Shown here piece by piece: positions 1 through 9,100 of a stretch of DNA of 64,000 bases. Location of the stretch: contig NZ_CP110139.1 of assembly GCF_025979885.1 (NCBI RefSeq), forward strand, positions 3,678,001 to 3,742,000, read 5' to 3'. This DNA is from Hymenobacter sp. YIM 151500-1. GTDB lineage: Bacteria; Bacteroidota; Bacteroidia; Cytophagales; Hymenobacteraceae. Below the pieces are notes generated by a model. That model was not told where the DNA came from, did no database searches, and was given only the letters and a program-made list of their open reading frames with translations. A program made the translations under genes and the position numbers. The first letter of the stretch is position 1, and the number at the start of each line of letters is the position of its first letter.

Positions 1-342
1 GAAACCAACCTCGACGAAGACGAGCTGTTCCGGCGTCTGATTCAGCACTACCAGCCAGCCCACGAGCACGGCCAGGGCGACTACCTCTCCTACTTTGCCC
101 TTGGCTACGCTCATCAGCGCCTGGGCCAGTTTCAGGAAAGCCTGGTACCGTTTCGCCGGTCGCTGGAGCTGCGCCCCACCTACGCCACCACCCACCTCAA
201 CCTGGCCTTTGTGCTGTTGGAGCTGAAAGACCTGGAAGCCGCCCGCACCCACGCCAACCGCGCCATGGAGCTGTTTTCAGACAGGCCTCACAGAGAAGAC
301 GCTGCCTTCCTGCTCAGCCAGATTGAAGCGCGGTTGAAGTAG
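1..342 (+). CDS. TPR-repeat protein, C-terminal part (cut by window edge)
   Basis: Open from the first base in frame 1 to a TAG at 340-342, giving 113 residues of a protein whose start lies outside the window. The visible part has helix-turn-helix TPR character: a YFALGYAHQRLGQ helix pair, then SLELRPTYATTHLNLAFVL, which matches TPR signature spacing. It aligns by eye with the central part of the TPR protein at 25400-26599, including the shared features GDY-SY-A-GYA, PF--S--L-P-Y-T-H-NLA. The two are probably paralogues of one lineage family of protein-protein scaffolds. No catalytic motif is visible and the partner is unknown. Confidence 0.8.
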   Translation, partial: ETNLDEDELFRRLIQHYQPAHEHGQGDYLSYFALGYAHQRLGQFQESLVPFRRSLELRPTYATTHLNLAFVLLELKDLEAARTHANRAMELFSDRPHREDAAFLLSQIEARLK

Positions 343-374
343 GTTCATGTTTTTTGCCTCTTTGAGCTAGGTGA

Positions 375-476
375 TGTAGAGACGCAACATTTTGCGTCTC
401 CTCGTTGAACAACCGATTGTAAATTGTTGATAAACAACATCAGCAACGACGAGACGCAAAATATTGCGTCTCTACA
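375..476. repeat. Intergenic long inverted repeat, GTAGAGACGC family, copy 1
   Basis: Two arms of about 34 bases, 375-408 and 443-476, are near-perfect reverse complements and each begins with TGTAGAGACGC. Each arm also contains a smaller palindrome (GAGACGCAA/TTGCGTCTC). A second copy with the same outer sequence but a different inner sequence lies at 48607-48690. It sits between two convergent genes, so it may also act as a bidirectional terminator, but it has no T-tract. Confidence 0.85.
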
Positions 477-529
477 CTACACTTAAATCGGCTTGATGGC
501 CATTACCCAACTCCACACTTAAGTATCAC

Positions 530-1300
530 TCAAAACTCTAGAATGACCTGGGCCGGGCAATGGTCGGAGTGCACGATGTCGGGTAGGAGGTGGGCTTCGC
601 GGATGTGGGGGCGTAGGCGCTCTTCCACCAGCAGGTGGTCGAGGCGCCAGCCCACGTTCCGCTTGCGGGCCCCGGCGCGGTAAGTCCACCAGGAGTAGTG
701 TCCGGCCGCCTCGCCGTGGTGGTGGCGAAAGGTGTCCACGAAGCCATCCTGCAGAAAGTCCCGAAACCACTGCCGCTCCTCGGGCGTGAAGCCGGGGCTG
801 TTCTGGTTGGCCTTGGGGTTGTGCAGGTCGATGTCGGTCTGGCAGCAGTTGAAGTCGCCGCCGATGAGCAGGGGCGGCCCCCCGGCGGCCCGCAGCTGCC
901 GTACATAGTCGCGGAAGAAGTGCAGCCACTGCACTTTAAACGCCTGCCGTTCCGGCCCGCTGGTGCCCGAGGGCATGTAGGTGTTCAGCACCGACACGTG
1001 CTCGAAATCTAGGCGCAGCACCCGGCCTTCCAGGTCGTAGCAGTCGGTGCCGCACCCTTCTACCACGGCCCGCGGCGGCCTCTTCGTGAAGGTGGCTACG
1101 CCGCTGTAGCCCGGCTTCTGGGCCGCGTGCAGGTAGGCTTGGTAGCCCAGTTCCGCAAACCCCGACACGTCCAGCGGCTCCCGCCCGGCCTTGATTTCCT
1201 GCAAGCACAGCACATCGGGCTGAGCCGCGCGCACCCAGTCCAACAGTCCCTTGCTCAGGGCCGAGCGTAAGCCGTTGACGTTGTAGGTGATGATGTTCAA
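530..1300 (-). CDS. xth: Exodeoxyribonuclease III / AP endonuclease
   Basis: A 256-residue protein of the exonuclease III (ExoA/XthA) family, about the usual length. It repairs abasic sites by cutting DNA 5' of the lesion, with 3'-5' exonuclease activity. Visible hallmarks are the N-terminal YNVNGLR, the metal-binding LQEIK with Glu35, the catalytic GGDFN near residue 147, a DHLLV segment and the C-terminal SDHCP with Asp246-His247. All catalytic positions appear intact. It is transcribed alone. A 42-bp palindrome arm lies just upstream of its start codon. Confidence 0.95.
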   Translation of the reverse strand: MNIITYNVNGLRSALSKGLLDWVRAAQPDVLCLQEIKAGREPLDVSGFAELGYQAYLHAAQKPGYSGVATFTKRPPRAVVEGCGTDCYDLEGRVLRLDFEHVSVLNTYMPSGTSGPERQAFKVQWLHFFRDYVRQLRAAGGPPLLIGGDFNCCQTDIDLHNPKANQNSPGFTPEERQWFRDFLQDGFVDTFRHHHGEAAGHYSWWTYRAGARKRNVGWRLDHLLVEERLRPHIREAHLLPDIVHSDHCPAQVILEF

Positions 1301-1318
1301 AACGTTGTTATGTTATAA

Positions 1319-1448
1319 GCAAGAGCAATGAGCCTGTAACGCGAAGTTGTACTTCGCGAGACGTCTGCGCCGTCAGGTCAACAACGCAGTGGCATCGTTC
1401 CAGCGCCTCGCGAAGTACAACTTCGCGTTACAGGCTCATTGCTCTTGC
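1319..1448. repeat. 42-bp perfect inverted repeat overlapping a gene end (GCGAAGT family)
   Basis: Arms 1319-1360 and 1407-1448 are exact reverse complements over 42 bases, separated by 46 bases. Each arm contains an internal hairpin of the type CGCGAAGTTGTACTTCGCG. The right arm runs into the last codons and stop of the minus-strand gene ending at 1436, so a copy of that gene's terminus stands in inverted orientation on the other side. Related hairpins occur at 15521-15639 and 52374-52394. Confidence 0.9.
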
Positions 1449-1801
1449 TGGTCGAAATACTCCAGGATGTGCCACTTGAGCATGCGTTCCTGCTCCTTGA
1501 GGCTGGAAAAGGGCACAGGGTTTACCAGGCGGTAGTGGGGCCAGCCGTCCTCGTCCACGTGCTCCAGCGCGTAATAGCCCGAGAGGCTGAACAGCTTGCA
1601 GGTGGCAATGTGCATCAGGTCCTGCTTCTGCTCCTTGGTAAACGGCCCGGCACCTTGCCCCAGCTCCTGCACCCCAATGAGCAGCAGCAGGGCGTTGAGG
1701 TCGGGCTTTTTGCCGAAGCGTTGCCGCATGAGGTTCATTAGCTCCCACCAGCGCTGCTCAAACTGCGCCTCGGTTTCCTGGGGGTCGAGCGGCGGACTCA
1801 T
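1436..1801 (-). CDS. Hypothetical protein, 121 aa
   Basis: The start ATG (1799-1801) overlaps the TGA of the upstream AhpD-like gene by ATGA, which implies translational coupling and supports this start over longer in-frame versions. The product is a mostly helical, soluble protein with no signal peptide; it contains WWELMNLMRQRFGKKPDLNALLLL (cut here into its features: an acidic N-terminus, a Lys-Pro-Asp turn, a hydrophobic helix). It ends in a DQQEQ tail. I do not recognise the family. The coupling suggests that it works with, or is made in proportion to, the AhpD-like protein. Confidence 0.75.
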   Translation of the reverse strand: MSPPLDPQETEAQFEQRWWELMNLMRQRFGKKPDLNALLLLIGVQELGQGAGPFTKEQKQDLMHIATCKLFSLSGYYALEHVDEDGWPHYRLVNPVPFSSLKEQERMLKWHILEYFDQQEQ

Positions 1802-2175
1802 GCGTCGTGGGCGTGCGGGGGCGCGGCGGCTACGGCCTCCTCTTTCAGGGCCTCCCAGTACTCCACGGCCCGGCGGAAGTGCGGAATCACAATGCTGCCC
1901 CCGATGAGGTTGGCAATGGCAAACACCTCGTAGATTTCCTCGTCGTTGACCCGTTCCTCGTAGCACTTGCCCAGGTGGTACTTGATGCAGTCGTCGCAGC
2001 GCAGCACCATGGAGCAGGCTAGGCCCAGCATTTCCTTGGTTTTCACGTCCAGGGCGCCTTCCTGGTAGGTGTTGGTGTCGAGGTTGAAGAACCGCTTGAT
2101 AACCTTGTTGTCGGCTGCCAGGATTTTTTCATTCATCCGCTGGCGGTACTCATTGAATTCAGAAACGAGAGACAT
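1798..2175 (-). CDS. Carboxymuconolactone decarboxylase (AhpD-like) family protein
   Basis: A 125-residue single-domain helical protein of the CMD/AhpD superfamily. The redox motif is present as Cys60-Asp-Asp-Cys63 with His67 (CxxCxxxH), as in thiol peroxidase partners and other alkylhydroperoxidase-like proteins. The Cys pair suggests a thiol-redox role and not lactone decarboxylation, but the substrate cannot be read from the sequence. It is the first gene of a two-gene operon: its stop overlaps the next start by ATGA. Confidence 0.85.
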   Translation of the reverse strand: MSLVSEFNEYRQRMNEKILAADNKVIKRFFNLDTNTYQEGALDVKTKEMLGLACSMVLRCDDCIKYHLGKCYEERVNDEEIYEVFAIANLIGGSIVIPHFRRAVEYWEALKEEAVAAAPPHAHDA

Positions 2176-2392
2176 ATTTAGGGAAAAGGTAAAGTCAGAA
2201 GCCGCATCGACCCATGGTCTGGTTCGGCGGCTTTCTTAATTCAGGCTGAAAACTTAAAATTAGGCAGAAGTTCACCGGAAATCTGCGGCCATCAGCTTAA
2301 GCCCTACTATGCTACTTATGAAAGGCTGTCATTCCGAGCCCCGTGAGAAATCCGGCGTGCTGTCATTGGAGTGGTATTGTTGCAATGGTATT

Positions 2393-2485
2393 GTCATGCT
2401 GAGCTTGCCGAAGCATCTCTACCGGGGGATAATTATTACACCTGCAACGAAGCGGTAGAGATGCCTCGGCAAGCTCAGCATGACG
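2393..2485. repeat. Intergenic palindrome, TCATGCTGAGC family, copy 1 (in the 2176-2541 gap)
   Basis: Arms starting TGTCATGCTGAGCTTGCCGA and their reverse complement near 2450-2485 form a long hairpin with a loop around 2430-2445. The same family occurs at 29224-29396, 52183-52292, 58215-58362 and, reduced to a short hairpin, at 55188-55236. Upstream in the same gap, 2329-2352 holds a half copy of the TCATTCCGAGC family that is complete at 30310-30456. Downstream, 2500-2541 is a run of degenerate TCTCACATC-like units. Confidence 0.85.
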
Positions 2486-2541
2486 GGTTTATATACAGTT
2501 ACGTCTCACATCTAACCTCTCATATCTCACTTCTAACACCT

Positions 2542-3246
2542 ATGCCCATTGCTACCCTGCTATCCGATACGTTTGCTCTGCTATTCCCGCGGGTGTGCCT
2601 GGCCTGCACCGACCCACTCAGCCGGGGCGAAGACCACGTGTGTACCGGCTGCCGGGCCCAGCTGCCCTACACCGATTTCCACCGCTTGCCTGCCACCAGC
2701 AACCCGCTGGCCCGGCGCTTTTGGGGCAAGGTGCCGGTGCGCCACGCCCTGAGCTACCTGCGTTTTCAGAAACACGGCCGCGTGCAACACCTGCTGCACC
2801 AACTCAAGTACCGCGGCCAGCAGGACGTGGGCCGGGTGCTGGGCCGCTGGTACGGACAGGAGCTGCGCGAGGCCGGCCTGCAACCCGATTTCGATGTGGT
2901 GGTGCCCGTGCCTCTGCACCCGCGTAAGCTGGCCCGCCGCGGCTACAACCAGTCCGACTCCTTTGCCGAAGGCTTAGCCACGGGCCTGCACTTGCCCTGG
3001 CACGCCACTGCCCTGCGCCGCCACGAATTCACCGAATCCCAAACGCGCAAAAGCCGCCTCCAACGCTGGGAAAACGTAGCCGACGTTTTCACCGTACCCG
3101 AAGCCGCTACCGTAGCCGGCCGCCGCGTCCTGCTTGTCGACGACGTGCTGACCACCGGCGCCACCCTCGAAGCCTGCGCCGCGGCCCTACTAGCCGCCGG
3201 CGCCGCCGAAGTCAACATTGCCACCATCGCCTGCGCAGACCGCTAA
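2542..3246 (+). CDS. comF: ComF family protein (phosphoribosyltransferase fold)
   Basis: The ATG at 2542 directly follows the low-complexity gap; the 57 codons upstream are intergenic repeat. It gives 234 residues, the usual ComF length. An N-terminal zinc-ribbon uses Cys19, Cys22, Cys34 and Cys37. The PRPP-binding loop VDDVLTTGAT lies at about 199-208, and a VPVPLHP motif with a following RGYNQ segment is diagnostic of ComF. The family is needed for DNA uptake during transformation, or for related DNA handling; the exact reaction is not established. It stands alone and ends before a strong bidirectional terminator. Confidence 0.93.
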   Translation: MPIATLLSDTFALLFPRVCLACTDPLSRGEDHVCTGCRAQLPYTDFHRLPATSNPLARRFWGKVPVRHALSYLRFQKHGRVQHLLHQLKYRGQQDVGRVLGRWYGQELREAGLQPDFDVVVPVPLHPRKLARRGYNQSDSFAEGLATGLHLPWHATALRRHEFTESQTRKSRLQRWENVADVFTVPEAATVAGRRVLLVDDVLTTGATLEACAAALLAAGAAEVNIATIACADR

Positions 3247-3408
3247 ATCACAGATTGTGCAGATTGAGCTGATTGCACGGATTCTTTTCCGGTTCAGAAT
3301 AGTAGAAATTGGGTAAACCGCCCCACAACAAAAAAGCCGCTCAGCTGAGCGGCTTTTTTGTTGTCGATTGAATCTGTGAAATCAACTCAATCTGCACAAT
3401 CTGTGATT
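3246..3408. repeat. 23-bp inverted repeat enclosing a bidirectional terminator
   Basis: Arms 3246-3268 and 3386-3408 are perfect reverse complements built of CAGATT-like units. They lie between the convergent comF and gldJ genes, and the right arm touches the gldJ stop codon. The same AATCTGTGATT motif reappears inside the repeat at 30310-30456. Confidence 0.9.
3325..3364. terminator. Bidirectional intrinsic terminator between comF and gldJ
   Basis: A perfect 40-base palindrome centred at 3344/3345 has the core GCCGCTCAG/CTGAGCGGC. It is flanked by A-runs on the left and T-runs on the right, so it reads as a terminator from both sides of the convergent pair. Confidence 0.9.
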
Positions 3409-4678
3409 ATTTGTTCGAGCCGGCGTTAATCATGGCGCAGCGGAAGCCGATGGTGGCGGTAGCTGAGTCTTCGGCCATGAAGCGGCGCGTGCCCGGCGAC
3501 AGCCAGTAGGCTACGTCGCGCCAGGAGCCGCCTTTGTACACGCGCACGTGGTCGTCGATGAGCGACTGGTAGCCTTTCTTGTCGTACTTCTCGGAGGGGT
3601 CGAGGAAGCCGTTGCGGCGGAAGGGGTTGAGGTCTTCCACGTCTTCAAACGACAGCGGACGGTAGATGTCCTGCACCCACTCGTTCACGTTGCCCGACAT
3701 GTTGTACAGGCCGTAGTCGTTGGGCGGGTAGTTGTACACGTACTCCGTAATCATGGCGCCGTCGTTCAGGGAGCCAGCAATACCGGCGTAGTCGCCGCGG
3801 CCACGCTTGAAGTTGGCCAGGAACTGGCCCATGCCTTTGCCGTAGGGGTTCCGCACTTGGCGGCCATCCCACGGATAGATGCGCTTGTTCTCCTGGTTTT
3901 CGTTGCCGGTTTCCTGCGTGCCAATGAGGGCCTGGGCAGCGTATTCCCACTCCGCCTCAGTGGGCAGGCGGTAGTTGGGCAGCGTGTTGCCGTTTTCGAT
4001 GGCAATTCTGGTTCTGCCTTCGCCATCACCGGAAGTGCCTTCGGCAGCATCACCGTCACCATCACCGCCTCTGTTCCGGCGTCGGCCAAACAGACCGCCA
4101 CCGCCGCCATCACTGCTTTCTTCACTTTCACCGGCCAGACGCTCGTTTACTTTCGAGGTCCGCCAGGTGCAGTAGTCGTTGGCTTGCAGCCAGCTTACAC
4201 CCACCACCGGGAAGTAGCGGAAGCCGGGGTAACGCAGGTAGTAATCCACGTAGGGGTCGTTGAACGACAACTCCCGCGCCCACACCGTCGTGTCAGGCAG
4301 GGCCGACTGGTAAAACTCTTCCGACGAGTCCTTGCGCACGTAGTGCAGGTACTCCAGCCAGTGAATGTTGGCTACTTCGGCTTCGTCCATGTAAAACGAG
4401 GCCAGCGTAACGGTGCGCTCCAGGTTGTCGTGGGTCATGGCCACGTCTTCTTCCGACGTACCCAGCACCGTGCGGCCACCTTCGATAAACACCAGGCCGG
4501 GGCCTTCCGGAATACCTTGGTAATCCGATACCTTCATCCCTTCCTCAGTATTGTACTCAATGCCTGTGGTAGAGCTGTACTTACCGGGTTTCGTAGCGGT
4601 GGGCGGACCTCCGCCGCAGGCTGCCAGCGTGGAGGCACCCGCCACGACTGCAAAGCGCAGGAACTTGGAAAAATTCAT
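3407..4678 (-). CDS. gldJ: Gliding motility lipoprotein GldJ
   Basis: A 423-residue lipoprotein. The chosen ATG at 4676-4678 gives a proper signal peptide with lipobox LAAC (Cys21); upstream in-frame codons are non-coding in character. The rest is a formylglycine-generating-enzyme/sulfatase-modifying-factor fold with RLPTEAEWEYAA, GNVNEWVQD, KGGSWRD and GFRCA, as in GldJ and GldK. GldJ is an outer-membrane-associated part of the gliding/type IX secretion machinery. A Gly/Asp/Arg-rich stretch of about 35 residues near 188-222 interrupts the fold. It lies 68 bases downstream of the porP/sprF gene and is probably cotranscribed with it. Confidence 0.92.
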   Translation of the reverse strand: MNFSKFLRFAVVAGASTLAACGGGPPTATKPGKYSSTTGIEYNTEEGMKVSDYQGIPEGPGLVFIEGGRTVLGTSEEDVAMTHDNLERTVTLASFYMDEAEVANIHWLEYLHYVRKDSSEEFYQSALPDTTVWARELSFNDPYVDYYLRYPGFRYFPVVGVSWLQANDYCTWRTSKVNERLAGESEESSDGGGGGLFGRRRNRGGDGDGDAAEGTSGDGEGRTRIAIENGNTLPNYRLPTEAEWEYAAQALIGTQETGNENQENKRIYPWDGRQVRNPYGKGMGQFLANFKRGRGDYAGIAGSLNDGAMITEYVYNYPPNDYGLYNMSGNVNEWVQDIYRPLSFEDVEDLNPFRRNGFLDPSEKYDKKGYQSLIDDHVRVYKGGSWRDVAYWLSPGTRRFMAEDSATATIGFRCAMINAGSNK

Positions 4679-4746
4679 GATTGAGTTGAAACTACCTGTG
4701 AGAAAAGGGTTTAGGCTAGGCAAGTTGAATGCAATAATACAACTTT

Positions 4747-5832
4747 TCAAAAGGCCGGACAAGGAATCGACGGGTAATTCCGTCGTTTCAACCGGCGCCA
4801 CGACGCTTCCAGCATATCGAAGTCGCGCAAGGTCAGGGACAGTTCGTGAGCCCCGCCCAGCTCGCGGCTAAACTGGCTCAGACTCACATCATAGCTATAA
4901 CCGAGCCGAAAAGTTCCCAAACTCACCCCGAGTATCGTAGTCAGGGCTTGTTGGGGGCGCGGACCGCTCTGCAGCGGGATGCCCCGGTACACGGCCCCGA
5001 GCGTGAGCGGACTGGCGGTAAAGTACAAACCGGCTTCGGCACGCTGGGAGCCGCCCTGCCGAGTGTAGCTGCCGGTGGGCGCCACACTTATTTCGCGCGG
5101 CTGGCGGCGCACTACCGTGCGCTTGAGGTAGTATTTGAAGCCGCCGTGCACGTTGAGGCGCATGGGCAGGGTGGCCTGGGTGATGAACGCCAGATCGGGC
5201 TGGTTGAGGTGGTGAGCCGCCATGCCCACCCAGAAATACTCGTTGTACACCAGCCCGCCCACGCCCACCGTGAGGTAGTGAACGGGCTTGAAGTCAGCTA
5301 CTTCCAGCGTGGGGGCGCCGGTGGAGCCGTCATCCGTGAGCTGGTCGCCGAAGACGAGGTTACCGTAGCTGACGCGCTGGTTGCCGTAGCCCACGGAGGC
5401 GCCGGCGCTCAGGCCAAAGGTTTTACTTAGGCGCAAGTGGTGGGCGTAGGTGGCCCCGGCCTGCAAGCGGGTGTAGCCGATGCCGCCGGTTCGGTCGTGG
5501 TTCAGGAGCACGCCCACGGCGTTGCGCTGGTCGCGGAAGCGGAAGTCGGCCGAGAGCTGGCTGGTTTGGAAGGTGCCGGCCAGGGTGGGGAACTGGTTGC
5601 GGTAGTTGAGCGTGACGCTGTAGTCGTCGAGCAGGCCGGTGTAGCCGGGGTTGGTGTAGAGGCGCGTGGCGTAAGGTTGGGCGAAGTAGAGGTCCTGCCC
5701 CTGGGCCAGCCCTGCACCGGCCGCCAGCAGCACCGTAGCTAGCAGACCCTGCCGGCTGGGCCGGCGCAGCTGACATTGAAGCACATGAAGAATTCGACTA
5801 CCGGGCATACGTGGCTTTTCTAACGACGGCAA
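4747..5832 (-). CDS. PorP/SprF family type IX secretion membrane protein
   Basis: An outer-membrane beta-barrel protein of the PorP/SprF family, 361 residues from the ATG at 5832 or 353 from the alternative ATG at 5808. A signal peptide ends near LAQGQ, followed by DLYFAQPYATRLYTNPGYTG, the typical conserved start of the mature protein. Alternating-polarity strands follow, including TRLQAGATYAHHLRLS and GTFRLGYSYDVSLSQF. Family members anchor type IX cargo or take part in motility and often stand beside gld genes, as here. The gap 5833-6198 upstream holds no gene I can support. Confidence 0.9.
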   Translation of the reverse strand: MPSLEKPRMPGSRILHVLQCQLRRPSRQGLLATVLLAAGAGLAQGQDLYFAQPYATRLYTNPGYTGLLDDYSVTLNYRNQFPTLAGTFQTSQLSADFRFRDQRNAVGVLLNHDRTGGIGYTRLQAGATYAHHLRLSKTFGLSAGASVGYGNQRVSYGNLVFGDQLTDDGSTGAPTLEVADFKPVHYLTVGVGGLVYNEYFWVGMAAHHLNQPDLAFITQATLPMRLNVHGGFKYYLKRTVVRRQPREISVAPTGSYTRQGGSQRAEAGLYFTASPLTLGAVYRGIPLQSGPRPQQALTTILGVSLGTFRLGYSYDVSLSQFSRELGGAHELSLTLRDFDMLEASWRRLKRRNYPSIPCPAF

Positions 5833-6111
5833 CCGGGGCTTTGGTACGCGACCTGCCCCGATGCCGCGGCTAAATTGGCAGTTTGTTTCCTGATTCGCGG
5901 GAAAGCGGAAACAGCTTTGTCATGCTAAGCGCCGCCCAGAACCTGCTCACGACCAGACGAGCGGCTAGAATGATTGTCGCTCTGCTACTTGCCGGGCAGC
6001 TGGAAGAAGGTTGTTGGTGGCACGCAGCATAACAAGTGGAAGGTAGTTTGCAGCTAGCTTTCATTAGCTGCATTTTTTAGGTGCGCTCAGCTAACCGCTC
6101 AGGTTTCGCGC

Positions 6112-6119
6112 TACTTTTG
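6112..6119 (+). promoter_or_regulatory. Candidate Bacteroidota -7 element TACTTTTG
   Basis: TACTTTTG matches the TAnnTTTG consensus for the housekeeping sigma factor of Bacteroidota, about 80 bases before the ATG of the AsmA-like gene. No clear -33 TTG is present at the ideal spacing. Confidence 0.4.
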
Positions 6120-6198
6120 TTTGGAGCGTATGGGGTTGTGCGTTACTCGGTTTACGGGCTCCGGTTGTGTCTTCTTCTTTTCCTAGTCTTATGGTCTT

Positions 6199-9100
6199 AT
6201 GCGTAAAATTCTAGTTGGACTGCTGCTCGTGGTAGTGGTGCTGGTGGCGGCGCTGGCGCTGGCGCCGGTGCTGTTCAAAGACAAGCTGAAAGCCGCCTTC
6301 GACCGGCAGCTGGCCGAGCGGGTGCGGGCCACGGTGCTCTACGACCCCGCCAACGTGGACGTAACCCTGCTCAGCACCTTTCCCGACCTGGCCCTGCGCC
6401 TGGAGCAGCTGCGCGTCATCGGCCAGGATTCTTTTGCCCGCGACACGCTGGCCTACCTGCCCCGCCTCGACGTGGGCCTGGACCTGATGAGCGTGGTGAG
6501 CGGCGGACCCATCAACATCAAGCACATTACCCTGGAGCAGCCCGACATCAGCCTGCGGGTGCTGAAAAGCGGCCGGGCCAACTGGGACGTGTACGTGTCG
6601 GACTCGGCGGCGGCGGCTAAGGGCCAGGACACCACGGCCGTGAACCTGGCCATCAAGGGCTGGGAGGTACGCAACGGCCGCCTGCGCTACGAGGACCTGA
6701 CGATTCCGTTCGGCATGCAGGCCCGCGGCATCACCCATACCGGCTCCGGCGACTTCGCCCGCAACGTGTTCGACCTGGTCAGCCAGACCACCGCCGACAG
6801 CTTCTCGATGCAGTACGCCGGCACTGAGTACATCAGTCAGAAAAAGCTCACGGCCGACGTAACCATGGCCATGGACTTGGGCAAGATGCTGTTCACGTTC
6901 AAGGACAACCGGGTGCAGCTCAACGACTTCCCGGCTACCTTCCAGGGCGCCATCGGCCTGCCCAACGACACGGATATCACCTATGACCTGACGTTCAAAG
7001 CCCTCGAAACCGACTTCAAGAACATTCTGAGCTTGGTGCCGGGCGCGTACACGGCGCAGTTCAAAGACATTGAGGCGGCGGGCAAAGTGGCCTTCGACGG
7101 CTACCTGAAGGGCGTGCAGAACGCCATGAAGATGCCCGGCTATGGCCTCAACCTGCAAGTGAAGGATGGCAGCTTCCACTACCCCCAGCTGCCCCAGCGG
7201 GCCCGCAACATCAACGTGGACCTGGCCGTGGACAATCCTTCGGGCTTTACGAACAACGTGAAAGTGAACGTGAAGCAGTTTCACCTGGACCTGGGCCAGA
7301 ACCCGATTGATGGCAACGTGGCCATCGATGGGCTGGAGCCCATGCGGGTGGACGGCCGGGTGAAGGCCCGCGTAGACCTGGCCGAGATGCTGAAGGTATA
7401 CCCGGTGCAGGACCTGCTTTTGCGCGGGCAGCTGCTGGTGGACGGCACGGCCAAGGGCGTGTACTCCAAAACCCAGATGCCCGTGGTACAGGCCCGGCTC
7501 AACCTCACCAACGGCTACGTGAAGGCCAAGCAGGTGCCGGCGCCCATCGAAAACCTGACGCTAAACGGCACCGTCACCAACCCCACCGGCCAACTCAACG
7601 ACACCCGCGTGGACATCCCGCAGTTTCGGATGCGGCTGGATGGGGAGCCGCTGGAGGGCCGCGTAGCTACCCAAGGCGTGGACAAAATGCAGTTTGACAC
7701 CGACGTGCGGGGCGTGGTGGACCTGACCAAGCTCACCCGCATTTTCCCGCTGCAAGGCATGACCGTGACGGGCCGCCTCAACGGCAACGTGGCTGCCAAA
7801 GGCAACATGGCCGACGTGGAAGCTGGCCGCTACCAGAGCGTGGTGGCCTCGGGCACCGTAAACGCCCAGAATGTAACCTACAAGAGCACCGACCTGCCCC
7901 AGGGCATGCGCGTGACGCGGGCCACGGCCACGTTCAACAACAACCAGATTGCCCTGCGCGACATGGCCGGCTTCGTGGGGTCCTCGGACATTGCCGCCTC
8001 GGGCACCATCAGCAACTACCTGGGCTACCTGTTCACGCCCGGCCAGCCCCTGCGCGGCAACCTGACCGTGAACAGCTCCCGCTTCAACGTGAACGAGTGG
8101 ATGGTGGACGAGGTAAGCCAGAAGCCCACCGTGGCCGCCACCGGCGCCGCCCCGGCCGCGGCCCAGGGTGTGCTGCCCGTGCCGAAGTACGTGGACCTGG
8201 TGCTGAACTCGACCGTGGGCCAGGTGCTCTACGACAACCTGAAGCTGGACAACGTGCGCGGCACCGTCACCGTGCGCGACGAAACCGCTCAGCTCAACAA
8301 CCTGGCCTTCAATACGCTGGGTGGCGCCTTTGTCACTACCGGCTCCTACAGCAGCAAGAACCTGGCGCACCCGCGCTTCAACTTCGGGCTCAACATCAAA
8401 AACCTGGATTTTCAGAATGCCTTCCGGGCCTTCAACTCCGTAAAGCTGCTGCTGCCGCTGGCCTCGCAGGTAGAGGGCCTGTTTTCCACCAACTTCAACG
8501 TGAGCGGGGAAATGGGGCCCGACATGATGCCGGTGTACAGCACGCTCACCGGCAAAGGCCTGTTTGAGGTAGTGCGGGCGGCCGTCAGCGGCTCCAAAGT
8601 CATGAACCAGATCAGTGCCCTGACGCAGTTTCAGGAGCTGAAGCGGCTGGTGGTCGAGAACAAGGACGTGGCCGCCGAAATGCTCAACGGCAACTTCATT
8701 GTGAAGCCGTTTGACATCAACGTGGGGCAGATTAAGATGACGGTGGGCGGCTCCAGCAACGTGAATGGCAACCTGGAGTACGTCACGGCCCTGAACGTGC
8801 CCACGGGCCGGGTCGGCAACCAGCTCAATGCCCGCCTCACCCAGCTTACCGGCGTGCAGGACCTGGAAGGCACCGACCGGGTAACGCTGGGCCTCACCAT
8901 TGCCGGCTCCATGAAGGACCCCGTGGTCAAGCTTAGCTCGGGCAGCGTGAAGGCCCAGGCCAAAGACCTGGTAAACAACATCGTGCAGGCCAAGGTGGAC
9001 GATGCCAAGTTCCGCCTCCAGGCCAAAGCCAAAGTGGCCCAGGACAGCCTGCAACGGGAAGTGGCCCGCAAGCAAGAGGAGCTACAGGAAAAAGCTCGCC

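Noticed and set aside
3548..4684. Long open frames antisense to real genes (for example over gldJ, the AsmA-like gene, thrA, GH127, gpmI)
   Set aside because: High GC content leaves few stop codons in shadow frames. They lack start-site context and recognisable domains, while the opposite strand carries well-known families.
5870..6073. 67-residue minus-strand frame between the PorP-like and AsmA-like genes
   Set aside because: Composition is unlike a protein (scattered Cys, Ser, Arg), there is no start context, and it lies across the expected promoter region.
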